Source: an uncultured Acidimicrobiales bacterium
Lineage (GTDB): Bacteria > Actinomycetota > Acidimicrobiia > Acidimicrobiales > SHLQ01
Assembly (NCBI GenBank): GCA_905479685.1
Contig: CAJQNJ010000037.1
Span: 1 to 45,150 of the forward strand
Reading direction: 5' to 3'
Length of the DNA: 45,150 nucleotides
The position numbers and the translations under genes were made by a program. The notes beneath the pieces were generated by a model. The model ran no database searches. It was not told the origin of the DNA and saw only the letters and a program-made list of their open reading frames with translations. Below, one piece after another: positions 1-9,808 of this stretch; position 1 is the first letter of the stretch; the number at the start of each line of letters is the position of its first letter.

Positions 1-2009
1 CCGTTACCGCCAGCGATCCGGTCGAGACCATCCTGGCCCCAGAGCTCGTCGCCACCGTCGCCACCTTGGATGCGGTCGTTACCTTTCCCGCCCTGAATGA
101 GGTCGTTGCCCGGACCACCGACAAGCTTGTCGTTGCCCTTACCACCGACGATCGTGTCCGACCCAAGGCCGGCGAAGACCTTGTCGAAGCCATCACCAGC
201 GTTGATCGTGTCGTTGCCTTGGAGGCTGCAGATCGTGTCGTTGCCACCGAGGGCATTGATCGTGTCTGCACCCGACGTTCCACGGATGACATCGTCACCG
301 GCAGTCGGCTTCTCACCCTTGGACAGGTCGACCGTCACCGGAAGACCGTTGCAGAGCGCAACAGGAGTCTTGTCTGGAGCTGTACTCACAGCGGCCACTA
401 GCCCGCTCTTCGTCTGCGTCGAACAGCTCGAGCTTCCCTGCGTGACCGTGACACGCTTGTCGACACCGCCGCTGACCGTACAGGTCTCGAACGTGCCATC
501 AGGCCACATGATCTGAAGCGGCGCAATGGCCGTCTGAGATCCAAGGCCGAAGTGCAGGGTCTTCATGTCCTGTCCACGGTGTACGCGGTGGCCGGTCTCT
601 CGTACCTGCCACTTGTCGGTACCGACGAACACCTGGGCGCCGATGACGTCTGGGTTCGAGCCGACGAGATCGATCTCGAGCCAGTGGTTACTCGTGCCAC
701 CCTTGTTCATGAAGATGTAGTCTTCGCCGTCCTGGTCGTCGTAGCCACCTCCAACGTAGGTGTCGATCCAACCGTCCTGGTTGAAGTCGGCGTTCACTGC
801 AACCGTTGCAGTGTTCGCACCCGTTGCAGGCACCAGACTGGCGGCACCGAGGGTGAAGACCCCCTTGCCGTTGTTGAGCAGAATGATGTTCATGGTCTGA
901 CCGCTCTCCAACATTGCGCAACCACCGAAGATGTCGAGGTCGGCGTCGTTGTCGTAATCGGCGAGCGCCACCGAACGACAGTTGTCGGCCTTTTCGCTTC
1001 CGCTCACGGCGTTGATCATTCTCGAGTCGAACGAGCTCGTCGAAACCTGACCAATTCCGATCGGCAGCAAGCCCACCTGAGAATTCTCATCCGCAAGACG
1101 GTCATCTTGACGAGCCACGATGAACTCAGGCTTGAGGTCGCCATCCATGTCGCCGAGGGCGATATCACGCATCCTCGTTGCGTTGTTCGCAAGGAACTCC
1201 GATCGATTGACCGGGTTGACCGCCGAAATGAGCGTTGCCGAATCGGTCTGGACCGTATCGACAGCGAACTGTGCTGAGTTCGACGTGATGATCACGGGCT
1301 CCATGCCAGGACCGGTTGTGGTCACGTGCGCATACCGGAGGTTTCCGTTGTCGATCACCGTGTTCGGGTCGGCGACTTTGGTCCACTTCGTGCCAGAGCC
1401 ATTGTTCAGGTAGAGCTCACTCGGCTCTGCCGGATCAGCAGCAGGTGGGTTTTTCTCGGAAAGGAGGGTTCGGTCGAGGTTGACGATGAGCACATCCATG
1501 GCACCGTCATTGTTGATGTCAACCATCAGTACCGTTCGTCCACGACCGTCGACATCCTCGAGACCATGATTGTTGATTTCGGTCAGTAGACCACCGGTGT
1601 TCTTGAAGACCCGGGTGATGTGGGTTCGACCAGACGACTCGATGAGATCATCATCGCCATCGCCATCAATATCGGTGAATGCTGCACCGTGGCTGTCAAC
1701 TTGGCCAGGAGCCCGAACTCCATCTTTGAATACCTTGGCCGAGCCATCCCAATCGGTCAGCCACTCCGATGACTTGGCGTGATTGCTGACAAAGAGGTCA
1801 ACTCCCGATCCACCAAGGTCGTCCGTGATTGCGGCAGTGAACGCAGGGCTCGCGTTTGGCCCCCCAGCTTCGAGAGTCGAGGGAACGGAGGTGGCTGTGA
1901 ATCCGCCCCATCCCTGCGCACCTGCAGTTGTCGTGGTTTGTGGTGCGGCGATGACCGCCCCAACCAATGCCATTCCCAGAAGAGAATGCCGAATCTTGCC
2001 TCGCATGAA
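1..2009 (-). CDS. Secreted FG-GAP/UnbV-ASPIC protein with C-terminal RTX repeats (partial)
   Basis: The frame is open from an ATG at 2009 to the window edge, so the C-terminus is missing. An N-terminal hydrophobic stretch (residues about 7-28) looks like a Sec signal peptide. Next come several FG-GAP/VCBS-like calcium loops of the type DIDGDGDDD, DINNDGAMD, DMDGDLKPE and DYDNDADLD. A UnbV/ASPIC-like module follows (FGLGSQTAIAPLQIMWPDG), then, after a short linker, nonapeptide-like repeats such as GGNDTI, GGKGNDKL and GGPGNDLI, the RTX calcium-binding pattern. I infer an extracellular or surface protein with a beta-propeller and a calcium beta-roll, perhaps adhesive. Cargo, substrate and secretion route are unknown. 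It is divergent from the polysaccharide genes, and only a weak GGGG element precedes the ATG. Confidence 0.85.
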
Positions 2010-2123
2010 TTACCCCAATCAGTTACGTAGAGAGAAAACATAGGTTCCAGCCCCACCGCCTCGCATGAGCATGTTGGCCCAACTTCGCGACATATTGGTG
2101 GCACCCGTGCAGGTTTATTCGGT

Positions 2124-2173
2124 CGTTGGGTCACCAGAGTTGACCGTGATGACACTGACATGTGTCACCAACG
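2124..2173. promoter_or_regulatory. Nested inverted repeats between divergent genes
   Basis: The 267-bp gap between the RTX protein and the first flippase holds no gene that I can support. It contains a perfect inverted repeat, TGACAC-TGACAT-GTGTCA (2150-2167), nested inside a second pair, CGTTGG (2124-2129) and CCAACG (2168-2173). A TTGACC at 2140-2145 could be a -35 element, but no good -10 follows at the usual distance. An operator controlling one or both divergent genes is possible; this is inference. Confidence 0.3.
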
Positions 2174-2276
2174 TGGGAAGGTTTGATTTGGCGGCCGATT
2201 TGCCGATGACGAACACAGCGGCCAACGGGCCAGGGAACTCGTTGCCGCTGTGCCCCAGGGAGAACGTCTCAGACCC

Positions 2277-3584
2277 ATGAACAAGCTGCGCACCCGAGTC
2301 CGCACGATGGACCGTCAACAGCTCGAGTCGATCTTCACCAGCTCGGCGTTCCTGGTGACGAACGGCCTTTTGTTCATCAATTTGTTCATCCTGGCCAGGG
2401 CGCTCGGCGACGACGGACGCGGAGCGGTGGCCGCTGCGTACGGAAACACCGTGGTCATCGGGTGGGCGTTTCAGATCGGCGTTCCGAACGCTGCTGCGTA
2501 CTTCGCAAAAGACATCGACAACCGTCGGGTGATGATGTCCTCGTGGGTGATGATGCTCACGGCTGCCATTCCCATGGCCGTGCTGATGATTCCCTTCTAC
2601 CTCTGGCAGATGAGCGGCGAGTCATTCACCGAAGGTGGCGCAGATCTGAAGTACTGGTATCTGGCCTTCATCGCCCTACAACTCTTCAACGGGCCCTTCC
2701 TGTCGTGCGTGTTCTGGCTGAGAGGCATCGGAAACCTCGTCCGCTTCAACGCATTGCTCGCCTTACCCCAGGTGCTGATCAGCGCCGGGTACGTCATCCT
2801 GTTCGCCACAGACACCATGACTGTGAACCGGGCATTGGCTTCGACGTTCATCATGACGTCCATCGGGTGGGTCGCTGCTCTGTCGCTCACTCGATCTTGG
2901 CCTGGGTCAGGCTACTCACAAGAGGTGTTCAAGAAGGTCCGTCACTTCGGCGTCAGAGCGTGGGTGGGGAATCTCTCCTTCTTCGTCAGCCTGCGAATCG
3001 ATCAACTTCTTCTCGTCAACTTCGTACCGCTCGGCGAACTCGGCGTATACGCAGCAGCGGCAGCGATCTCGACGGTCTCGAGTCCGATTGCCCGTGGGAT
3101 TGCGCAGGCGATGCTTCCATTCATCCGAAACGCCGAGTCGGATGAAGAACGCCTCGGTCGTATCAACCGGTCGCTCGTGCAGATCGCCAGCCTGTCGCTG
3201 GCGATCGTGCTGGCGATCGCGGCCACAGCCTGGGCGATCATTCCATTCGTCCTCGGCGACCGTTTCGAAGGAGCGGTGCTCCCCCTGATGATCTTGCTAC
3301 CCGGCGCGTGGGCGACCGATGTGAGCCAGGTGCTCATTACCGCATTGTCGGCGTTCAACCGCCCCGAGGATGGCTCGAAGGCGCAGATCGCCTCAGCGAT
3401 TGCGACCGCGATCGGCCTCATCATCTTGTTGTCGCCATACGGGGTCGTCGGCGCAGCGATCACAACGAGTGTCTCCTACTGGGTCGGGCTCATTGCGCTC
3501 TACTACTTCTGGCGCCGCCTGGCCGGGAGGGTGCGTCGCGGGGAGGCGACCGGGCACACTGAACGCGTGGAAGAATCTGTCTGA
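2277..3584 (+). CDS. Polysaccharide flippase, Wzx/MurJ-like (copy 1)
   Basis: This 435-residue protein is almost entirely hydrophobic helices, in the pattern of the MATE-like/Wzx polysaccharide transporter family, which flips lipid-linked glycans across the membrane. The early motif GDDGRGAVAAAYG is typical of the family's first helices. The ATG at 2277 is chosen because it matches the length and N-terminus of the paralogue at 6897-8207; a GTG at 2250 in the same frame is also possible. AGGGAG lies about 14 nt upstream, a loose Shine-Dalgarno. The stop codon overlaps the next start (TGATG), so it is probably co-translated with the Wzz-like protein. It is collinear with the second flippase over its whole length, indicating an old duplication. 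Confidence 0.88.
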   Translation: MNKLRTRVRTMDRQQLESIFTSSAFLVTNGLLFINLFILARALGDDGRGAVAAAYGNTVVIGWAFQIGVPNAAAYFAKDIDNRRVMMSSWVMMLTAAIPMAVLMIPFYLWQMSGESFTEGGADLKYWYLAFIALQLFNGPFLSCVFWLRGIGNLVRFNALLALPQVLISAGYVILFATDTMTVNRALASTFIMTSIGWVAALSLTRSWPGSGYSQEVFKKVRHFGVRAWVGNLSFFVSLRIDQLLLVNFVPLGELGVYAAAAAISTVSSPIARGIAQAMLPFIRNAESDEERLGRINRSLVQIASLSLAIVLAIAATAWAIIPFVLGDRFEGAVLPLMILLPGAWATDVSQVLITALSAFNRPEDGSKAQIASAIATAIGLIILLSPYGVVGAAITTSVSYWVGLIALYYFWRRLAGRVRRGEATGHTERVEESV

Positions 3585-4513
3585 TGCACGCCGATGTACC
3601 TCGACAGATGTTTCGCTCGGCATGGCTCGGACTGATCGTTCTGTCGATCGTCTGCGCAGCCGGTGGCGCGCTCTGGCTCGGGCTGCAGCAAGATGCTGGA
3701 GAGACCTCCACTACCTACGTGTTCGGTCGTCGGGTGGGTTATCAGAACAGGCCGCTTCCGGTGCTCGATGATCACCTCAGCGACATCGTCAACTCCGTCG
3801 AGTTCCCGGTTGTGTTCGAACGCATCGAGGAACGTCTGCTCTTGCAGGCTGAAAAGGACTACACACTGACGATCGGTGTCGTCGAAGACACACAGTCCGT
3901 CGTCGAGATCGTCGTGCGAACGAACCGATCCGGTGACGCCGATCGAATCGCTCGAATTGTCGCAGAGGAGATGGTCGATTTCGTTCTCGAGAATCAGGAC
4001 CTGTCGATCAGCACAGAGATCGATGATCTGACAGACGAGATCAACCGATTGGAGAACGAACAGGAGCGCCTCACCGCTCTGGCAGGAGGGGTCCCACCCA
4101 CGACTGCGAAAGTTAATCTCGAGACTCTGCTCGTTGGGTTGTTGAGCGATCCGGAGAGAACCACCGTCGGACCATTGGAAGGGGCAGTGCAGGAGCAGCT
4201 GAGCACGCTGGCTCCACTGGCAGATTCGTACGACCGGAACGCCTTCGAGATCCGCCAGCTCCAGAGGGATCGGGCGCAGGCCATCGTCGAACGATCCGAT
4301 ATCGCAGCGTCACAGGCTTCGATCAACGAGGAGTGGTATCGCTCGATCACCCCAGTCGAACCAACCTCGAATGTCCCGGTGGCCATTGCAATGGCATTCG
4401 CGGCCGCCGTGCCTGCAGCCTTGGCTTCAATCGTGCTCGTGTCACTGAACCTGAATCGCCGCCTGACCCGCGACGAGGAGTTGGAGAGAGCCGTGCTCGC
4501 CAATGCGGCCTGA
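3584..4513 (+). CDS. Wzz-like chain-length determinant protein (copy 1)
   Basis: The 309-residue product has the Wzz topology: one membrane helix near the N-terminus (about 11-33), a long extracytoplasmic part with a coiled-coil-prone segment (LTDEINRLENEQERL, about 147-161), and a second membrane helix near the C-terminus (about 263-290). Such proteins set the polymer length made by Wzy systems. No Walker motifs and no tyrosine-rich tail are visible, so it is not fused to a BY-kinase. The start overlaps the flippase stop by one base. The region around residues 40-65 resembles the second Wzz-like protein (13491-14765), supporting distant paralogy. ATG 3608 is an alternative start. Confidence 0.75.
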   Translation: MHADVPRQMFRSAWLGLIVLSIVCAAGGALWLGLQQDAGETSTTYVFGRRVGYQNRPLPVLDDHLSDIVNSVEFPVVFERIEERLLLQAEKDYTLTIGVVEDTQSVVEIVVRTNRSGDADRIARIVAEEMVDFVLENQDLSISTEIDDLTDEINRLENEQERLTALAGGVPPTTAKVNLETLLVGLLSDPERTTVGPLEGAVQEQLSTLAPLADSYDRNAFEIRQLQRDRAQAIVERSDIAASQASINEEWYRSITPVEPTSNVPVAIAMAFAAAVPAALASIVLVSLNLNRRLTRDEELERAVLANAA

Positions 4514-4590
4514 CCAGACGAATACGACAGGCTGAAGTGTCGGGGGAGAGACACCTGCCTCGACGACACACCTGTCGATACGACCACGGG

Positions 4591-4596
4591 TATCAT
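4591..4596 (+). promoter_or_regulatory. -10 box TATCAT, leaderless-type
   Basis: TATCAT ends 8 nt before the ATG at 4605, with no Shine-Dalgarno in between. Transcription would start close to the start codon. It belongs to a recurrent pattern in the window. Confidence 0.5.
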
Positions 4597-4604
4597 CGCC
4601 AACC

Positions 4605-6917
4605 ATGCCACCGCCGACCCTGATGCCAGTACGTACCCGAGCGGGTTTGGCGCGCAGTTGCATGTTTGCCTTCGTATTGTTCGCATCGTCATGTGGTGGA
4701 AGCACTTCTGGAAGTGACGACGCAAACCCCGAATCGACCGACACCCAAGACGCAGCGGACGTGACCGGGACCTCTGGACCAGGGCAGACACTCGGCGAAC
4801 CCGAGCAGCCAGACGATCCCGAAACATTGACATCGTCATTCACCAAACTCAGCGAACCCGGTGTCGGGGGACGTATCACCTCACTCGCTTTCGACCCAAG
4901 CAACCCTGATCGCCTCTATGTCGGCGGTGACATGCTCGGCATCGCCATCACCGACAATTTCGGAGAAACCTGGCAGTCGACGAGCGGCCTGGTGTCATGG
5001 GAGATCGGCGACATCACCGCGACGACATCAGCGGACGGGCGTCTCTGGACCGGGAGCCTGTCCGGTCCACAGGCGTCGGCTGATGGCGGAAGCACCTGGG
5101 AACTGAGCCGTGCCGGTATGCCTGCGGTGTCGGAGTCCACGTACACCCTCGCGATCGAGACGGTACTGATCGATCCGGCTGATTCGAATCGACTCATGGC
5201 GTTCAATGGCAACCAGCGCAACTGGTCTGCGCCGGGGGTTTACGTCAATGGTGAGTGGACTGGCGACGGGTCGGTCTGGGAGTCGACCGATAGCGGCGCC
5301 AGCTGGAACCAGCTGTCGACGATTGGTTCGGGTGGGAACATCAGGGCTGCCACATTCACCTCGGGTGGAGCCCTTCTCGCCGCGGTTGCGAATCGTGGGG
5401 TCTGGATCTCGACCGACAACGGAACGACCTGGACCGAGTCATCCCAGGGCCTTCCCCACTTCAATGCCTACGACATCACCGCGCACCCCACAAACCCCGA
5501 TGTTGCTTGGGTGGCGATGGGCGAGGGACCCGACAGCGGCGGAACATTCATCACTGGAGGGATCTGGAAAACGAACGATGGTGGCGCGAGTTGGGACGAA
5601 TCGAACTCAGGTCTTTCCATCGTTTCGAACCCGACGGCTGGAAACACCGGCTCCTTCCACCAGATCGTCGTTGCGCCATCTGAACCGAGTCGGTTGTACA
5701 CGTCCAATGTTGCACCCGGGCAGGCAGCGATTTACCGCAGCGACGACGGAGGCGAGTCGTGGCGCGTCATCGCTGACGGCAGCACGAGCCGTCCCGATGC
5801 ATATGAGGGCGCACTGCGGGCGTACGACATCGCAGTACACCCAGCCGATCCCGACCGGATCGCAATCGGAAGCGACGACACGCTGCTCGGTTCGAAGACA
5901 GGCGGCGATACCTGGACCGATCTCACGACGATCGAAGACGCCGCCGGCTATTTTCACGGACGCGGGTACAGCGGACTTGTGAGCACCGACATCGTGTTCA
6001 ACCCAGAAGATCCCGCCGAGCTGATCCTTCTCGGCTTCGATGGGGGCAACTTCATCCAGACCCAAGACGCTGGCCTCACCTGGCGGCGGACTGCACAAGA
6101 GATCTCGGCATGGGGCGGAGGTGTCGAAGCCGCATATTCGCCGAACGGCAGCGACCGCATCTATGTGCTCCTCGGTCAATTCAGCAACTTCCGCGGGATC
6201 GGAGTCTCGATCGACGGAGGAACAACCTTCTCGTTGCTCGCAGGTTCGGCGAACGGCCTCCCAGAAGTGGGAAACGTCAAACGAGGCGCAGCGGGGCTGG
6301 CCGTCTTGGCTGATGGAACCACCGACATCGTATTCGCCGTGGTCGACACACAACTGTTCCGGAGCGCAGATGGCGGCCAGGATTTCGTCGCCGTGCCGGG
6401 TATCAGCGGGGCGAGAGATGTTGCTGTGACCCCATCGGGTTCGGTGTTCGTGACGACTGACTCGGGCACACTCGTCTCGATCGATCAGGGGCAAGGTTTC
6501 AACGACGCCGGTCGACCTCCAGCGGGCATCACCACGCTTTACACCTCGGCCACCGAACCCGACTCCGTGTATGGCATCGCATTCCGCGAAGGCCAAGGCG
6601 GCCTCCATCGTTTCGATGGTCAAAGCTGGACGCAGCTGTTCGACGACGAATTCTCTCACGGCGTAGCCATCGATCCATCAAACGCCGACAATCTCGCAGT
6701 CGTCACCACCGAGCCCGCATTCAATGACATCAGCGCGGCAACCGGTGTGCACCTGTCGTCAGATGGTGGCAAGACGTGGACTGCCGTGGTCGACGGCCTA
6801 CCCATGACGCGACTTCGTACGGCCGAATTCGATCCGGCAAACCCCGACCGGCTCGTCGTGGGCACGACCGGTCGCGGATTCTACGAGATCTCTTTTTCAG
6901 CCGCCCTCGGCGAGTGA
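4605..6917 (+). CDS. Asp-box (BNR/sortilin-like) beta-propeller lipoprotein
   Basis: The 770-residue protein begins with a lipoprotein signal (hydrophobic stretch, then ASSC with Cys30 as the likely lipidated residue) and a Ser/Asp/Glu-rich linker to about residue 85. The remainder carries about ten Asp-box motifs, for example SADGGSTW, STDSGASW, STDNGTTW, TNDGGASW, TQDAGLTW and SSDGGKTW, the hallmark of sialidase, sortilin/VPS10 and GH74 propellers. I infer a surface-anchored one- or two-propeller protein. The GH74 resemblance suggests glycan binding or cleavage, but I cannot assign catalytic residues. It sits between two flippase genes and its 3' end overlaps the convergent flippase gene by 21 bp. 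Confidence 0.82.
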   Translation: MPPPTLMPVRTRAGLARSCMFAFVLFASSCGGSTSGSDDANPESTDTQDAADVTGTSGPGQTLGEPEQPDDPETLTSSFTKLSEPGVGGRITSLAFDPSNPDRLYVGGDMLGIAITDNFGETWQSTSGLVSWEIGDITATTSADGRLWTGSLSGPQASADGGSTWELSRAGMPAVSESTYTLAIETVLIDPADSNRLMAFNGNQRNWSAPGVYVNGEWTGDGSVWESTDSGASWNQLSTIGSGGNIRAATFTSGGALLAAVANRGVWISTDNGTTWTESSQGLPHFNAYDITAHPTNPDVAWVAMGEGPDSGGTFITGGIWKTNDGGASWDESNSGLSIVSNPTAGNTGSFHQIVVAPSEPSRLYTSNVAPGQAAIYRSDDGGESWRVIADGSTSRPDAYEGALRAYDIAVHPADPDRIAIGSDDTLLGSKTGGDTWTDLTTIEDAAGYFHGRGYSGLVSTDIVFNPEDPAELILLGFDGGNFIQTQDAGLTWRRTAQEISAWGGGVEAAYSPNGSDRIYVLLGQFSNFRGIGVSIDGGTTFSLLAGSANGLPEVGNVKRGAAGLAVLADGTTDIVFAVVDTQLFRSADGGQDFVAVPGISGARDVAVTPSGSVFVTTDSGTLVSIDQGQGFNDAGRPPAGITTLYTSATEPDSVYGIAFREGQGGLHRFDGQSWTQLFDDEFSHGVAIDPSNADNLAVVTTEPAFNDISAATGVHLSSDGGKTWTAVVDGLPMTRLRTAEFDPANPDRLVVGTTGRGFYEISFSAALGE

Positions 6918-8207
6918 ATCGATAGTTGCGCCAGTTGCGCGCCCAGCCAGGACATCACGTTTCAGCGCGCGCCAGAACCAAAGCGCGACCAGCAAGGCGA
7001 CCGTGTACGAAACAGAGCTGGTGATGGCCGCACCCTCGATCCCGTACGGTCGAAGCAGGAGCGCGAGGCCGATCACCGTCGTCGCTGCTGACGCAACTTG
7101 GGCCTTCGATGCATTCTCCGGACGGTCGAAGTTCGCGAGCGCAGTCGAAACCACCTGATTCAGATCGGACGCAAACGCGCCTGGAAGCAGCAACAGAAGC
7201 GGACGCACGGACTCGCCGAACTCGTCTCCGAACACCCAAGGCACAGCAGTACCAGCCACGAGTGCGAGAGGGACCAGGACTGCCAGAGACGACATCGCCA
7301 CCCAGCGCATCGACCGACCGATGCGGGCCATTCGTTCGGCATCGTTGGACGCATGACGAATAAAGGGTTGGAGCGACTGTCCGATGCCACGAGACACGGG
7401 GCCCGAGAGCGTTGCCAATGCCGCCGCGACGGCGTACACACCGAGATCTTCGAGCGACACCAAGCCCACAAGGATCATTTGGTCGACGCGCAAGCTCACG
7501 ATGAACGACAGACTCCCCACCCAAGAGCGCAAGCCGTAGTTGCGCAGTTGGGTGAATCGGCTCGGAGCGCTGCTCCGCCCGGGCCAGGCGCGGTTGTACG
7601 TGAGGGTGACGGCCCACCCGATCGCAAGCGCGGCCATCGTCGACGTGAGAGCAGTGGTCACCGTCAGTTGATCAGCGATGAGCAACGTGAGATATCCACT
7701 CGTGACCAGCACCTGCGGGAGCGCAAGAAAGAGATTGAATCGCAGTGTGCTACCCGAGCCGCGAAGAAAGTACACCGCGCTCTGAAAGGGGCTCTGCAAG
7801 ATGTGCAGCGCAATGAATGCGAGGTACCACAACTTGAGCGATGACCCGCCCTGCTCGAACGCAGTCCCGTTGAGCTGCCACAGGTAGAGGGGCGTGAGAA
7901 GGAGCGCGAAAGGTACGGCCCCGAAGAGACACATCCGCCATACGGCGTTCATGACGACCTGTCGATCGACATCTTTGGCGAAGTAGCCCGCAGCGCTCGG
8001 CATGCCGAACTGAAAGGCCCATCCGAGCACAACCGTCGCTCCGTAGGCCGTCGCAACCGCCCCCCGCCCCTCAGCTCCGAGGGCGTTCGTGAGAATGACG
8101 GCGTTCACGAACGTGAGCGCGGCTATGAAGACGAAAGCTGCCGTCGTGACCGTGGTCGAAGCGCGCTGCCCCTGCACCCGCGTGCCGAGAGATCGGAACA
8201 GCGTCAC
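6897..8207 (-). CDS. Polysaccharide flippase, Wzx/MurJ-like (copy 2)
   Basis: The 436-residue polytopic membrane protein is collinear with the flippase at 2277-3584. Shared blocks include GRGAVATAYG, YFAKDVD, LKLWYLAFIALH, LRFNLFLALPQVL, SWVGSLSFIVSLRVDQ, DRPENASKAQ and YGIEGAAITSSVSY. It should flip a lipid-linked glycan. The ATG at 8207 overlaps the stop of the upstream FAD oxidoreductase gene (ATGA), so the two are probably co-translated. The 3' end overlaps the convergent propeller lipoprotein gene by 21 bp. Being in the opposite orientation to copy 1, it may serve a different glycan or a modified repeat unit. Confidence 0.88.
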   Translation of the reverse strand: MTLFRSLGTRVQGQRASTTVTTAAFVFIAALTFVNAVILTNALGAEGRGAVATAYGATVVLGWAFQFGMPSAAGYFAKDVDRQVVMNAVWRMCLFGAVPFALLLTPLYLWQLNGTAFEQGGSSLKLWYLAFIALHILQSPFQSAVYFLRGSGSTLRFNLFLALPQVLVTSGYLTLLIADQLTVTTALTSTMAALAIGWAVTLTYNRAWPGRSSAPSRFTQLRNYGLRSWVGSLSFIVSLRVDQMILVGLVSLEDLGVYAVAAALATLSGPVSRGIGQSLQPFIRHASNDAERMARIGRSMRWVAMSSLAVLVPLALVAGTAVPWVFGDEFGESVRPLLLLLPGAFASDLNQVVSTALANFDRPENASKAQVASAATTVIGLALLLRPYGIEGAAITSSVSYTVALLVALWFWRALKRDVLAGRATGATIDSLAEGG

Positions 8208-9808
8208 GTTGATGCTGCCAGGTTCGCCTTTCCTGCAATGTGTTCAGCGGTTCGAAGGGCCAAAAGCACGGCGGTGTAGGTCACCATTGCCACCCCCGCG
8301 GTCGGGAAGACGCTCCCCCCGGCGATGAACAAGTTGTCGAGCCCATGCACCTGCCCGAAGGCATCGACGACACCGTCCTCGGGGTGTTCACTCATTCGTG
8401 TTCCACCCATGAAGTGCGACGTGTTGATCGATCCCGCAGGCCACTCCTCGCCTTTGGGAAAGTCGGAGAACCATTTTCCGTAGCCGAACGCCTCGAATTC
8501 GGCCGCGAATGTTTCGAAGCTCCGCTGCAGATTCGACCGATCCTCGGGTTGGAGGTTCGACGTGATCTTCATCCGGGGAGTTCCGAGCGCGTCAACCTGG
8601 TCGGTGAGCTCGACTCGATTGTCTGGATGAGGAAATTGCTCAGCCCAGTTCCGTATCATCACACGAGACTCCTGGCCTCGTCCCCTCCGAAAGGCTTCAT
8701 TCACATACCGACCTGCCACACGGGCCACGTCCGCGGAGATTCCACCTGCGAGCCGGGGTGTGAACGGCGGAGGATCGAGAGGAGTCGTCGGCCTGTTGAG
8801 TGCCGACTTCACCGTGGAGACGGCACTGGAGCGATAGTTGAACGACGCGTGCGGTCGGAACCGCTCGAAGTTCGCCGCCGAATTGAGCAACTTCTCGTTG
8901 CGTTGGAGCTCCTCGGAGATCTGCAAGAAGGCAAATATTCGCTGCTCACCCGTTGGCTTCGGGACGAGGTGGTAGAACTCCCAGTCGAGCTCTGGATCGG
9001 GCTCCATCCAGCCTCGAAGCGCGCTGTGATGGGCGATCCAATAACGGCCCACCTGGTCGTAAGAATTGCCAACGCCTGCGGGAGATCGATCGCGACTCGC
9101 GAGGAGAAGTCGAGCATTCTCGGGTCCGGTTGCGAGCACATAGCTGTCCGCCGACACCGTCGTCGTGAGTGCCCCATCGACCGATCGGGCATCGAGACCG
9201 GTGACCGTGGAACCATCGGGCGAAGTCTGAATGTTCACGATCTGAGCGTTGAGGTACACCGTGAGCGCATCCGAACGATTGATCGGCCGCTCGAGGACCT
9301 GCCCGAGATGCCCGACCTCGGTCTTCTGCACGATCTTGGTCGTGACACGGTCGGAGCCTTCGAAGAGCACAGCATCTCGAACCCGCTCCAAACGATGCTT
9401 CCAATAATCGACGGAGAAATCCACCTCACCCAAACGAAAGAGCTCATGGATTCTCTCTGCATGGGGTGCGAGGTCTTCTGGACCGATCGGCCACTGCGCT
9501 TGCGGAACCCAGTCTCGGTTGAAGTCGACTGGGTCGAGCGGACTGTTGTTTCCCCCCCAGCAATTCGTCGAGCCTCCGAGGAATCGACTTCGCGATCGAA
9601 TCCAGATGGGGAGCGATCCCTTGACCTGTGCGTCGCTGAGCGCCTCGGCGCGATCGGATCGCTCGAAGTGCCCGGTCTCGAACATCGCAACGGTGGCTCC
9701 GTGCTCGATGAGACTCATCGCCATACTGAGTCCTGTGGCTCCGGTTCCTACGATCGCCACGTCGGCTCGGATCGACGCTGGAACACTCTCCGTCAGATCG
9801 ACAAACAC
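8204..9808 (-). CDS. GMC-type FAD-dependent oxidoreductase
   Basis: The 534-residue protein begins with an FAD-binding Rossmann motif (VAIVGTGATGLSMA, residues about 17-30, ending with Glu44 for the ribose). It ends with the GMC C-terminal signature: SHFMGGTRM (about 464-472), VHGLDNLFIAGGSVFPT (about 487-503) and a final helix. His465 would be the usual active-site histidine; the canonical NP(x)nT segment after SVFPT reads GVAMVT, a departure from choline/glucose oxidase types. GMC enzymes oxidise alcohols or sugars. Coupling to a flippase by ATGA suggests oxidation of a sugar or lipid-linked sugar, which is inference. The GTG at 9808 is supported by GAGGAG with a 7-nt spacer. Confidence 0.85.
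   Translation of the reverse strand: MFVDLTESVPASIRADVAIVGTGATGLSMAMSLIEHGATVAMFETGHFERSDRAEALSDAQVKGSLPIWIRSRSRFLGGSTNCWGGNNSPLDPVDFNRDWVPQAQWPIGPEDLAPHAERIHELFRLGEVDFSVDYWKHRLERVRDAVLFEGSDRVTTKIVQKTEVGHLGQVLERPINRSDALTVYLNAQIVNIQTSPDGSTVTGLDARSVDGALTTTVSADSYVLATGPENARLLLASRDRSPAGVGNSYDQVGRYWIAHHSALRGWMEPDPELDWEFYHLVPKPTGEQRIFAFLQISEELQRNEKLLNSAANFERFRPHASFNYRSSAVSTVKSALNRPTTPLDPPPFTPRLAGGISADVARVAGRYVNEAFRRGRGQESRVMIRNWAEQFPHPDNRVELTDQVDALGTPRMKITSNLQPEDRSNLQRSFETFAAEFEAFGYGKWFSDFPKGEEWPAGSINTSHFMGGTRMSEHPEDGVVDAFGQVHGLDNLFIAGGSVFPTAGVAMVTYTAVLLALRTAEHIAGKANLAAST

Noticed and set aside
552-1277. A 241-codon plus-strand frame opposite the RTX protein
   Set aside because: The minus strand encodes clear FG-GAP repeats; the plus frame is a shadow.
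2140-2168. A sigma-70 promoter starting with TTGACC
   Set aside because: No acceptable -10 hexamer lies 16-18 bp downstream; only the inverted repeat is retained.
5607-6659. A 350-codon minus-strand frame within the propeller lipoprotein gene
   Set aside because: It is opposite repeated Asp boxes whose strand periodicity produces long shadow frames.
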